This document shows, in pieces, positions 55,290 to 63,884 of a stretch of DNA of 64,000 nt. This DNA is from Chromobacterium subtsugae. GTDB taxonomy: Bacteria > Pseudomonadota > Gammaproteobacteria > Burkholderiales > Chromobacteriaceae. Below the pieces are notes generated by a model. It made no database searches. It worked only from the letters and a program-made list of their open reading frames with translations, and was not told the DNA's origin. Both the position numbers and the translations under genes were made by a program. The stretch covers positions 61,358 through 125,357 of the forward strand of contig NZ_JYKA01000012.1 in assembly GCF_001676875.1 (NCBI RefSeq), written 5' to 3'. Position 1 is the stretch's first letter; each line of letters starts with the position of its first letter.

Positions 55290-55312
55290 CTTACATGCAA
55301 GGAGCATGTAAG
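55290..55312. promoter_or_regulatory. perfect hairpin in the cviR leader
   Basis: CTTACATGC (55290-55298) pairs with GCATGTAAG (55304-55312) around the loop AAGGA. It lies 46 nt before the cviR ATG, within the predicted leader. The loop resembles a Shine-Dalgarno sequence but no start codon suits it. It could be a mRNA stability, sRNA/Hfq target or regulator element. Confidence 0.5.
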
Positions 55313-55358
55313 CTACTATCTGCGTGTGTAAACCCACAAGACCAAGGAAGACTCGCTC

Positions 55359-56156
55359 ATGGTGATCTCGAAACCCATCAACGCAAGACCGCTCCCGGCC
55401 GGCCTGACCGCGTCGCAGCAATGGACTTTGCTGGAGTGGATCCACATGGCCGGTCACATCGAGACCGAGAACGAACTCAAGGCCTTCCTTGATCAGGTGT
55501 TGTCCCAAGCCCCTTCCGAGCGGCTGCTGCTGGCCTTGGGCCGCCTCAACAACCAGAACCAGATCCAGCGGCTGGAACGCGTGCTGAACGTCAGCTACCC
55601 CAGCGACTGGCTGGACCAGTACATGAAGGAAAACAACGCCCAGCATGACCCGATACTGCGAATCCATCTCGGCCAGGGACCGGTCATGTGGGAAGAACGC
55701 TTCAACCGCGCGAAAGGCGCCGAGGAAAAGCGCTTCATCGCCGAAGCCACCCAAAACGGCATGGGCAGCGGCATCACCTTCAGCGCCGCGTCGGAACGCA
55801 ACAACATCGGCAGCATCCTGTCCATCGCCGGACGCGAGCCCGGCCGCAACGCCGCGCTGGTCGCCATGCTCAACTGCCTGACGCCCCATCTGCACCAGGC
55901 GGCGATCCGCGTCGCCAACCTGCCGCCGGCCTCGCCCAGCAACATGCCGCTATCCCAGCGCGAATACGACATTTTCCACTGGATGAGCCGCGGCAAAACC
56001 AACTGGGAAATCGCCACCATCCTGGACATCAGCGAAAGGACGGTGAAGTTTCACGTCGCCAACGTGATACGCAAGCTCAATGCGAATAATCGTACTCACG
56101 CCATTGTGCTGGGCATGCATCTGGCAATGCCACCCTCGACCGTAGCGAACGAATGA
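55359..56156 (+). CDS. cviR: quorum-sensing receptor CviR (LuxR family)
   Basis: A 265-aa acyl-homoserine-lactone receptor that activates violacein, protease and chitinase genes in Chromobacterium. The ligand domain has the CviR residues Y80, W84, Y88, M89, D97, W111 and S155 in correct register; the DNA-binding domain has the LuxR helix-turn-helix (NWEIATILDISERTVKFHVANV, about 219-240). The AAGGAAG before ATG is 8 nt away. Met89 is the residue reported in strain 12472-type receptors. The gene overlaps cviI at the 3' end by 80 nt, a tail-to-tail layout known for this pair. Activity with C6- or C10-HSL cannot be read here. Confidence 0.97.
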   Translation: MVISKPINARPLPAGLTASQQWTLLEWIHMAGHIETENELKAFLDQVLSQAPSERLLLALGRLNNQNQIQRLERVLNVSYPSDWLDQYMKENNAQHDPILRIHLGQGPVMWEERFNRAKGAEEKRFIAEATQNGMGSGITFSAASERNNIGSILSIAGREPGRNAALVAMLNCLTPHLHQAAIRVANLPPASPSNMPLSQREYDIFHWMSRGKTNWEIATILDISERTVKFHVANVIRKLNANNRTHAIVLGMHLAMPPSTVANE

Positions 56157-56730
56157 CCTCGCCGCGGATCTGGCCCCAGTCGAAATAGCCGGCCATGGAC
56201 AGCACTCCGCCGTCAAGCGGTCGCGGGACCCCCACGGGCCGGATGGGGAAACCAAGCGCGACCAGCCGGCGGTACATAGACGGCTCTACCACGAAATACA
56301 TCCAGCGGATCTCGTTCCACTCCGCCCATTGCCACAAGCTGAGATACAGCAATCGGGAAGCGGAAGCGGTCAGTTTCCTGCCCAGCGTTTCCGTGTCCAC
56401 CGCGAAACGCGAGATCTCCGCGCTTGCCCCCCCTTTGTACAAAATCTCGTCCGGCACCAATAGCCTGGAAAAGTCCTTTTCCAACATATAACGCTCGGTT
56501 CCCGGAGTAAACCTGACCGACCCCACCACCTGGCCATCCAGGCAGATCGCCAGATTATCGGAAATGGCGTCGTATTCATCCCTATCCAAGCCATTGCCGC
56601 ACACCGGCAGCCAACGCAGATTCTCCCGGAAAATCTTGTGTCTGAACGCCAGCAGGTCGAGCATCGTGCTTTCGTCTTCGACCCGGTCCAACACCAAACC
56701 ATCCAATTGCAACGAGTAGAACTTTTTCAC
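56077..56730 (-). CDS. cviI: acyl-homoserine-lactone synthase CviI (LuxI family)
   Basis: A 217-aa AHL synthase that joins an acyl chain from acyl-ACP to S-adenosylmethionine. Conserved LuxI positions are present: FRHKIFRENLRWLP (Arg, Phe, Trp), DRDEYD, GSVRF, and ASAEISRFAVD (Glu, Arg near 100). The start is GTG at 56730 with a perfect AGGAGG 5 nt upstream (56736-56741). The final 80 nt overlap the 3' end of cviR on the other strand. A CviR-type box lies 69 nt upstream, so positive feedback by CviR is expected. Confidence 0.97.
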   Translation of the reverse strand: MKKFYSLQLDGLVLDRVEDESTMLDLLAFRHKIFRENLRWLPVCGNGLDRDEYDAISDNLAICLDGQVVGSVRFTPGTERYMLEKDFSRLLVPDEILYKGGASAEISRFAVDTETLGRKLTASASRLLYLSLWQWAEWNEIRWMYFVVEPSMYRRLVALGFPIRPVGVPRPLDGGVLSMAGYFDWGQIRGEVIRSLRSRVALPDACPAQWREYDYSH

Positions 56731-56798
56731 TCAAGCCTCCTAATTTTGGTTGTCCGTCAGGCAGGAGCAAATGTAAAACTAGTACGAAAGAACTGAAT

Positions 56799-56814
56799 CT
56801 GTCCTATCGGACAG
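56799..56814. promoter_or_regulatory. CviR-type lux box upstream of cviI
   Basis: CTGTCCTATCGGACAG is a 16-bp element with a perfect CTGTCC/GGACAG dyad, the pattern of CviR binding sites. It lies 69 nt before the cviI GTG and also in the 248-nt region shared with the divergent aldehyde dehydrogenase gene. TACTAG (56779-56784) or TTTACA (56772-56777) on the minus strand may be the -10. Binding is inferred, not tested. Confidence 0.85.
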
Positions 56815-56978
56815 TTATTGCCCTATTAAATAAATCTATAAATATTAAATTTGCCAAAATATCCCCCTAGTGATTCCGCTCTCTAGCCGGCCGATGCCGC
56901 AGCAGGCGTAAATCCCCCGCAATGGCTGTCCCGCAGCGTTTTTTTTGTTACATTTAGTTCTTTGCCTACGGCAGGGCC

Positions 56979-58334
56979 ATGACCGCCTTCACTAGCTGCA
57001 ATCCCGCCACCGGAGAAGTCTCCTTCACCCGCCCCGCCTGGAGCGAAACCACCCTGGCACACAGCCAGGCCGCGCTGCGCCGGGCCCAGCAAACTTGGGC
57101 GCGCATGACGGTGGACCAGCGCGCCGACCAACTGCTGCACTTCGCCGACCGGCTATCGCTCCAGCGCGAGGCCCTGGCCGAGCTCGTCACCCAGGAAGTG
57201 GGCAAGCGCACGCCCGAGTGCCTGGCTGAAATCGACAAGTCCGTGCAATTAGTGCGTTATTACGCCGAATTGGCGCCATCTTTGCTCAAGTCCCAGCTGA
57301 TTCCCACCCAGGCCAGCCGCAGCGGCGTGGCGTTTGAGCCGCTGGGGCTGGTGCTTGCCGTGATGCCGTGGAACTACCCGGTATGGCAGGTATTGCGCTT
57401 CGCGATTCCCGCGCTGATGGCCGGCAATGCCTGCCTGGTCAAACCCGCCCCCTCGGTGCCGCAATGCAGCCAGCTGTTGCTGGATATCGCGCGCGAAGCC
57501 GGCCTGTCGGTGCTGGAGATGGCCTGGATTGAACCAGACCTGGTGGAAGAGGCGATACGCGGCTGCGATGCCGTCGCCTTCACCGGCTCCACCCACACCG
57601 GCCGCGTCATCGCCGCGCTGGCAGGCAAGCATCTGAAGAAAACCGTGCTGGAACTGGGCGGCAGCAATCCTTTCATCGTGCTGGCCGACGCCGATATCGC
57701 CGCCGCCGCGCGCGATGCCGCCAACTCCCGTTTCCGCGACGCAGGCCAGAGCTGCAACGCCGCCAAGCGGATGATCGTGGTGCCGGAAGTCGCCGAAGCG
57801 TTTGTCGAAGCCTTCTGCGCCGCAGCTGCCCAACTCCGCGCCGGCGATCCGCACGACCCCGCCACCACGCTGTCGCCGCTGACCCGCGCCGACCTTCGCG
57901 AAGCGCTGCACGCGCAGGTGTTGGATGCCTGCGCGCATGGGGCGGAACTGAAACTAGGCGGCCAGATGCCGCATACCCCGGGCTTCTTCTACCCGGCCAC
58001 GGTGCTAGACCATGTCAACCCATCCTGCCGCGTCTATCACGAGGAAGTCTTCGGTCCGGTGGCCAGCATTCTGCGCGCCCGCGACGAAGCCGATGCGCTG
58101 CGCCTGGCCAACGACACGCCTTTCGGCCTGGGCGCCAGCATCTACAGCGCCGACAGCGAGCGCGCCTGGCAATTGGCCCGCCAGATAGAAGCCGGCAGCG
58201 TATTCATCAACCGCCACACCAGTTCGGACCTGCGCCTGCCATTCGGCGGCGTCAAGGCCTCAGGCTATGGCCGGGAATTGTCCGAATTCGGCCTATATGA
58301 ATTCGTCAACGTGAAAACCTACTGGCAGAAATAG
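56979..58334 (+). CDS. aldehyde dehydrogenase (succinate-semialdehyde type)
   Basis: A 451-aa NAD(P)-dependent aldehyde dehydrogenase, close to the succinate-semialdehyde dehydrogenase (GabD1/Sad) branch. It has GLVLAVMPWNYPVWQVLRFAIP and NACLVKPAPSVP, the NAD glycine loop FTGSTHTGRVI, the catalytic Glu in VLELGGSNPF near residue 225 and the catalytic Cys in DAGQSCNAAKR near 259. EEVFGPVASI and LPFGGVKASGYGREL close the fold. Substrate is not certain. It is divergent from cviI and shares the intergenic region with the CviR box, so quorum control is possible. A terminator follows. Confidence 0.88.
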   Translation: MTAFTSCNPATGEVSFTRPAWSETTLAHSQAALRRAQQTWARMTVDQRADQLLHFADRLSLQREALAELVTQEVGKRTPECLAEIDKSVQLVRYYAELAPSLLKSQLIPTQASRSGVAFEPLGLVLAVMPWNYPVWQVLRFAIPALMAGNACLVKPAPSVPQCSQLLLDIAREAGLSVLEMAWIEPDLVEEAIRGCDAVAFTGSTHTGRVIAALAGKHLKKTVLELGGSNPFIVLADADIAAAARDAANSRFRDAGQSCNAAKRMIVVPEVAEAFVEAFCAAAAQLRAGDPHDPATTLSPLTRADLREALHAQVLDACAHGAELKLGGQMPHTPGFFYPATVLDHVNPSCRVYHEEVFGPVASILRARDEADALRLANDTPFGLGASIYSADSERAWQLARQIEAGSVFINRHTSSDLRLPFGGVKASGYGRELSEFGLYEFVNVKTYWQK

Positions 58335-58342
58335 CCGGCAAG

Positions 58343-58369
58343 AAAAAAAGGGGCTCAAGGCCCCTTTTT
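58343..58369. terminator. bidirectional terminator after the aldehyde dehydrogenase gene
   Basis: AAAAAGGGGC (58345-58354) pairs with GCCCCTTTTT (58360-58369) around TCAAG. It separates this gene from the convergent minus-strand operon. Confidence 0.92.
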
Positions 58370-58381
58370 CATATGCTGCCG

Positions 58382-59827
58382 CTAGTGCAGCCGCGCCACG
58401 TTTTGCGACAGCGGCACGCCGGCCTCGCGCAGGCAGTCGGACAAATCCTTCCAGCAGGCGTCACGGTCCGGCGCCACATCGGGCACCAGCAGCCACGGCA
58501 CCCGCGCCGCGATCTCTTCGCTGCCCTTCACCCGCAGCGCCACTTCGTAGCCCTGGATTTCCGGCTGGTATTCGGCCACCGCCTCCAGCTTGTCTATGCC
58601 GCCCTGGCTGGTGGCCAGCAAGGCCGCCGACACGCCCAGGCGCTTGCGGTTCCACGCGTGCATGCCGCTGGCCAAGGCATCCCACCACGGCAGCGGCGCG
58701 AACAGCTCGGCCTCGCCGTATTCCATTTCGGCGGCGATCGCCTGCTGCACCAGCGGCATCGACGCGTCCAGCGCCTTGCGCGCCAAGCGCCGCGCCCGGT
58801 CCGGCGGCAGCGCGCCGCGCTCCACCAGGAAGGGAATCCAGGCCATCACCAATTGCGGCTCGCTGGTCTTGCGCGCAGCCTCGTAGGTGGCGCGCGAAGC
58901 TTCGGGATTCAGCGGCGCGAAATCGCAGCCGGCATCCATGATGGGCGCCAGTTGCACCATGTCCTGGCAGGCGCGCTCATTGAGCATGTCCACGGTGAAC
59001 AAGGTGGGCGAAATCCACAATATCGATTTCTCCGGCACTTCCAGCGCGTCGGCCAGCGCCACCTCCAGCTGCTCCAGCCGCGGGAAATGCCACCACACGC
59101 CGCCTTGGCTGCGCGAAAACGCGAACGGCAGCGCCCACAGCTCGAACGACACCACGGTGCCATCCTGGCGGATCACCTCGGGGAAGGCCACCGCGTCGCG
59201 CGCGCTGTCCACCAGCAGCTGGCGCGCAGCCGGCTCGGCCAGCAAGGAAAGCTGCGCCTCGGTGAACACCGCCTGGTCGCCGGCCATCAAGGCCATCTGC
59301 ACCGCGGCGGCCAATTGCATGCCTTCCATCGGCTTGCCCACCGCCTGGCGCGCCTTGTCCACCAACTGGCTGATAGCCTGCTGGCGCTCGGCCGGCGGCA
59401 AGGGCTTGGTCGGGCCGGTGCGCATCTCGCGCGGCTCCGGGCCGGCGGCGTCGCGCTCGGCGTAAGCCTTGTGCAGCTTCTGGTAGGTCCGCATCGCCTC
59501 GTCGCAGATTTCCTGCAACTCACCGACGCTGGGCTCGATCTCGCCATAGAAATTGAAATCGAACAGGCGCAAGCGCAGATTGCAGACATAGACGGTCAGG
59601 TTCTCCGCCTCATCGAACAATACCGCGCTCGCCAAGCCGTCGCGTTCGCGGCCGGGGAAGTCGGTATCGTCATTGCCCACCAGCCTGCAGATGAAGGCGG
59701 GGGACTCGGTATGCACCAGGTACTCGGCGCCTTCCAACCCTTGCTCATCGACGGCGTCGCCGAAAATGAAGCGGTTGGGCAGGAAAGGCTCTCCCCGGAT
59801 ACGGGCATTGCGCGGCAAAGATTTCAT
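58382..59827 (-). CDS. conserved-looking cytosolic protein of unknown function
   Basis: I do not recognise this 481-aa protein. It is soluble, with no signal or membrane segment, and has many acidic and Trp-rich segments (QGGVWWHFPRLEQLEVALAD, FAPLPWWDALASGMHAWNRKRLG). The N-terminus has RFIFGDAVDEQGLEGAEYLV and a mid-region acidic helix (EICDEAMRTYQKLHKAYAERDA). No catalytic motif is obvious. It is last in an operon after two GNAT acetyltransferases and a rhodanese, 12 nt from the previous gene, so its role probably relates to theirs. Confidence 0.75.
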   Translation of the reverse strand: MKSLPRNARIRGEPFLPNRFIFGDAVDEQGLEGAEYLVHTESPAFICRLVGNDDTDFPGRERDGLASAVLFDEAENLTVYVCNLRLRLFDFNFYGEIEPSVGELQEICDEAMRTYQKLHKAYAERDAAGPEPREMRTGPTKPLPPAERQQAISQLVDKARQAVGKPMEGMQLAAAVQMALMAGDQAVFTEAQLSLLAEPAARQLLVDSARDAVAFPEVIRQDGTVVSFELWALPFAFSRSQGGVWWHFPRLEQLEVALADALEVPEKSILWISPTLFTVDMLNERACQDMVQLAPIMDAGCDFAPLNPEASRATYEAARKTSEPQLVMAWIPFLVERGALPPDRARRLARKALDASMPLVQQAIAAEMEYGEAELFAPLPWWDALASGMHAWNRKRLGVSAALLATSQGGIDKLEAVAEYQPEIQGYEVALRVKGSEEIAARVPWLLVPDVAPDRDACWKDLSDCLREAGVPLSQNVARLH

Positions 59828-59839
59828 CAGGCGACACTA

Positions 59840-60657
59840 TCAACGGTTACAGGCACCCATTGTAGCGCCGCCCACCGCCGGCATGAAGCCCGCGGCGCGA
59901 TTTCGCTCCTGCATTGCAACAATCTGCGCCAGAGTGCAACGTTGCGCGCCGCCGCCGTCAAAATTGTCCTCCCGCAGCCAGGCCGCCAGCGCCGCCCGAC
60001 GCGCCGGCCATTCCTGGTCGATGATGGAAAAACAGGCGGCGTCGCGGTTGCGCCCCTTAGCCACCCGCCGCTGCCGCCACAAGGCCTCAAACGTGAAGCC
60101 CAGCCGCAGGGCCGCGCGCAGCGAAGCCTGGTTCTGCGCGTCGCAGCGCCATTCGCAACGGCGATAGCCCAGTTCGAAAACATGCCGCAGCATCAGGTAG
60201 ATCGCCTCGGTCGCCAGCCGGCTGCGCCGCAGGCGCGCGGAGAAATGCAAGCCGCCCAGCTCGATGCAGCCATCCGCCGGCGCAATGCCGAGAAAACCGG
60301 CCAGGCCAAGCGCCTGCCCATCCCCCGCATCGACAATCGCGTAGTAACGGGCGTCGACGCGCGCCGGCTGCCCGCGCAGCCAGGCCAGCCAATCCTCGAG
60401 GCAGGCGAACGGCCCCTGGTTCAGATAGGTCCAGCCGGCCGCCTCCTCGCTCCGGCACAAAGCATCGAACAAATCCCGGCCATGGCGCGCCGCATCCAGC
60501 GGCGCCAGCCGGCAGTAACGGCCAGCCAGGGTGCCGCCCGGCAGAGGCGCGGCGCCCGCCCAATCCGGCAGCGGCAAGCCAACCGCCAGCCCCAGCGCAT
60601 TCCGCTTCCGGGCTGCCGACAGCTCCCGCCACTCGGCCCGCGGCCAGGCCTGCGCGT

Positions 60658-60661
<4 letters not shown>
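59840..60661 (-). CDS. GNAT acetyltransferase, paralogue A
   Basis: A 273-aa GNAT protein (RimL-like, Acetyltransf_3 type). The core has the blocks GLAGFLGIAPADGCIELGGLHF, LRRSRLATEAIYLMLRHVFELGYRRCEWRCDAQNQASLRAALRLGFTFEAL, where the acetyl-CoA and N-x-x-S residues lie. Compared with its neighbour it has an extra C-terminal tail of about 30 residues (MQERNRAAGFMPAVGGATMG). It overlaps the next gene upstream by 4 nt. Tandem copies suggest a duplication; the substrates (protein lysine, amine, peptide) are unknown. Confidence 0.85.
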
Positions 60662-61390
<729 letters not shown>

Positions 61391-61401
<11 letters not shown>

Positions 61402-61783
61402 CGCACACCTCCTTGCCGCAACCGGCGTCCCGGGTTGTGGCGTAGCCGTCCCGTTTCCACCAGTCCAGCCCGCCCTGCAGCTCCTTCACCTTGAAGCCCA
61501 GTTGCGACAGCTTCAGCGCGCCCTTGGTGGAGCCATTGCAGCCGATGCCGTCGCAGAAAGCCACCAGCGTCGCATCGCGCGGCAGATCGGCGCAGCTCTC
61601 CTCGGTCATCAGGCGGTGCGGGCGGCTGAGCGCGCCGGGTATCGTTTCCTCGGCATGCGCGCCGGCGCTGCGGGTATCGATCAGCACCAAGGATGGATCG
61701 CCGCTGGCCAGCGCCTGCGCCACGTCGGCGGCATCGATCTCATACGCCAGCTTGGCGGCGTAAAACGCTTGTTGACTCAACAT
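61391..61783 (-). CDS. rhodanese-like sulfurtransferase
   Basis: A 130-aa single rhodanese domain that moves sulfur to an acceptor thiol. DPSLVLIDTRSAGAHAEETIPGALSRPHR opens the domain, and the active-site loop is VAFCDGIGCNGSTKGA, with the first Cys near residue 78 in the catalytic position; a second Cys in the loop is unusual. The C-terminus has CGKEVCDAC, three more cysteines, perhaps metal-binding. AAGGAG lies 8 nt before ATG at 61783; an earlier in-frame start lacks a ribosome-binding site. It is first in the operon, divergent from a MocR regulator. Confidence 0.88.
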
Positions 61784-61817
61784 GCTGCTGTCTCCTTTTC
61801 CAGATAGCAATGCTGAT

Positions 61818-63332
61818 ATGCTACGGAGAAAGTCATCATCCAAACAGCTCCACTTTCATTCACTGGATAGAACCACTTTGAACTCCGCCTGGATCTGCGA
61901 GTACCTGCAGCCGCGCTTGCGCCGCGATGGCGGCGACCATCTGGCGCGCCAGCTCTATCGGCTGCTGCGCGAACTGATACGCCAGCGCAAACTGGCCAGC
62001 GGCAGCGCGCTGCCGGCAAGCCGGGCGCTGGCCGCCGATCTGGCGATCGGCCGCAATACCGTACTGGCAGCCTACGATCAGCTGGCCGCCGAAGGTTATC
62101 TGGAAAGCCGCCATGGCTCAGGCACCTATGTTGGCCAAGCCTTCAGCGCCGCTGCCATTCCCCTCGCGCAGCCCCGCACTCAAATGAGGCAACTATCGGC
62201 GCGCGGCCAACGCCTAGCCGAAGCCAGCCGGCTGCCCACCGGCCGCCTGGGCGCCTTCGTGCCCGGCCTGCCGGAACTGGAGCAGTTTCCGCATCGGCAA
62301 TGGCGGCAATGCCTAAGCCGGCGGCAAAGACAGGCGCCGCTGGAATGGCTGCATTACCAGCATCAGGGCGGCTTGCCCCAGTTGCGCCGAGTCCTGAGCC
62401 AATACCTGCACCTGACCCGCTCGGTCAACTGCAGCCCGGAGCAGCTGGTGATCACCTCAGGCGCGCAAAACGCTTTGACCCTTTTAGCCCAATTGCTGGC
62501 CGAGCCCGGCGACACCGCCTGGCTGGAAGAGCCCGGCTACACCGGCGCGCAGGCCGCCATGCAGGCGGCGGCGCTGCACTGCCAGCCGGTGCCGGTTGAC
62601 CCACAGGGAATGGTGCTGGATAGCGCCGCGCCGCCGCCGCAGCTGATCTACGTCACCCCCTCGCATCAATATCCGACCGGCGCGGTGATGAGCCTGCCGC
62701 GCCGGCTGGAGTTGCTGGCGCTGGCGGCCCGCCACGACAGCTGGATCATCGAAGACGATTACGACAGCGAATTCTGCTACACCTCCGCGCCGCTGGCCGC
62801 GCTGCAAGGGCTGGATCAGGACAAGCGGGTGATTTATGTCGGCACCTTCAGCAAGGTGATGTTTCCCGGCCTGAAGCTCGCCTATCTGGTGTTGCCGCCG
62901 GAGCTGGTCGACCCGTACCGGCGCTGCCAGGCCAGACTGCAGGGCGAAAGCAATTATCTGCAGCAGGCCGCCGTCGCCGATTTCATCGAGCAAGGCCACT
63001 TCGCGCGCCACATCCGCAATATGCGCGAACTCTATCTGCGCCGGCAGCAGCTGCTGCGCCTCGCGCTGCAACAGCATCTGGGCGACGCGCTGCCTCTGCA
63101 TGGCGGCGAAGCCGGCATGCACCTGTTGGCGGATCTGCCACGGGGGTTCGACGAATGGGAATTGCAGCAGGCGGCGGCAGAACAACAGCTATGGCTGCGC
63201 CCGCTGGCGCGCCACTTCCTGGAAATGCCCGACCGCAACGGCCTGGTGCTGGGCTATGCCGGCATCGCCGACCACACCATCCACCCGGCCGTGCGCCAAT
63301 TGGCAGCGTTATTGGAGACAAGACTGAAATGA
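61818..63332 (+). CDS. MocR/PdxR-type PLP-binding transcriptional regulator
   Basis: A 504-aa regulator with an N-terminal GntR winged helix (HLARQLYRLLRELIRQRKLASGSALPASRALAADLAIGRNTVLAAY, about 45-95) fused to an aminotransferase class I fold. The PLP-lysine segment is GTFSKVMFPGLKLAYLVLP near residue 355, with IYVTPSHQYPTGAVMSL and DDYDSEFCY typical of MocR proteins. PLP, possibly with an amino acid, would act as the effector. A TTG at 61878 is an alternative start; the ATG at 61818 has no clear Shine-Dalgarno. It is divergent from the rhodanese operon and likely controls it. PdxR normally sits by pdxST, which is absent here. Confidence 0.87.
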   Translation: MLRRKSSSKQLHFHSLDRTTLNSAWICEYLQPRLRRDGGDHLARQLYRLLRELIRQRKLASGSALPASRALAADLAIGRNTVLAAYDQLAAEGYLESRHGSGTYVGQAFSAAAIPLAQPRTQMRQLSARGQRLAEASRLPTGRLGAFVPGLPELEQFPHRQWRQCLSRRQRQAPLEWLHYQHQGGLPQLRRVLSQYLHLTRSVNCSPEQLVITSGAQNALTLLAQLLAEPGDTAWLEEPGYTGAQAAMQAAALHCQPVPVDPQGMVLDSAAPPPQLIYVTPSHQYPTGAVMSLPRRLELLALAARHDSWIIEDDYDSEFCYTSAPLAALQGLDQDKRVIYVGTFSKVMFPGLKLAYLVLPPELVDPYRRCQARLQGESNYLQQAAVADFIEQGHFARHIRNMRELYLRRQQLLRLALQQHLGDALPLHGGEAGMHLLADLPRGFDEWELQQAAAEQQLWLRPLARHFLEMPDRNGLVLGYAGIADHTIHPAVRQLAALLETRLK

Positions 63333-63835
63333 AAAAACCGCGCCTGCTGGTCAGCGCCTGCCTGCTGGGGCAGCCAGTCCGTTACGATGGCCAGGCCAAA
63401 GCCATGGCCCGCTCCGACTGGGAAGCCCTGCGCCAGCGCTTCGAGATCGTCCCGGCCTGTCCCGAATGCCTGGGCGGCCTGCCGACACCACGGCCACCGG
63501 CCGAAATCCGTCATGGCGATGGCACCGCGGTGTTGCAAGGGCTCGCCAGCGTTCAGACCCGACAGGGCCAGGATGTCAGCCAGGCTTTCGTAAACGGCGC
63601 TCGACGCGCGCTGGAGATCGCGCGCCGACAAGGCTGCCAAGCCGCCCTCCTCAAAGCCAACAGCCCATCCTGCGGCAACCTTCAGATCTATGATGGCAGC
63701 TTTGCCGCCGTACTAAGCGACGGCCAAGGCGTGGCCGCCAGCCTGCTGGAACAGCACGGCATCCGCGTCTGGAACGAAACCCAAATGGGAGACTTGCTTG
63801 CATGGCAGGCAGGCGGCTCTCTTTCCGCGCCTTGA
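63329..63835 (+). CDS. DUF523 protein
   Basis: A 168-aa DUF523 protein. It has VSACLLGQPVRYDG near the start, VPACPECLGGLPTPRPPAEI near residue 40 and LLKANSPSCG near 110; these cysteine-containing blocks are the family's signature, and suggest a metal or Fe-S site. Its biochemical role is not established to my knowledge. The ATG overlaps the stop of the MocR gene by 4 nt, so the two are translationally coupled, and it may act with the regulator or the rhodanese pathway. Confidence 0.85.
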   Translation: MKKPRLLVSACLLGQPVRYDGQAKAMARSDWEALRQRFEIVPACPECLGGLPTPRPPAEIRHGDGTAVLQGLASVQTRQGQDVSQAFVNGARRALEIARRQGCQAALLKANSPSCGNLQIYDGSFAAVLSDGQGVAASLLEQHGIRVWNETQMGDLLAWQAGGSLSAP

Positions 63836-63862
63836 AGTCCTCCGAACCACCTCCCAATACAA

Positions 63863-63884
63863 GCCCGCCAGGCGCCTGGCGGGC
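63863..63884. repeat. 22-bp perfect palindrome after the DUF523 gene
   Basis: GCCCGCCAGGC and its inverse GCCTGGCGGGC meet without a loop at 63873/63874, 28 nt after the DUF523 stop. It could be a terminator for a minus-strand gene beyond the window or a GC-rich dyad. No gene is visible from here to the window end. Confidence 0.5.
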
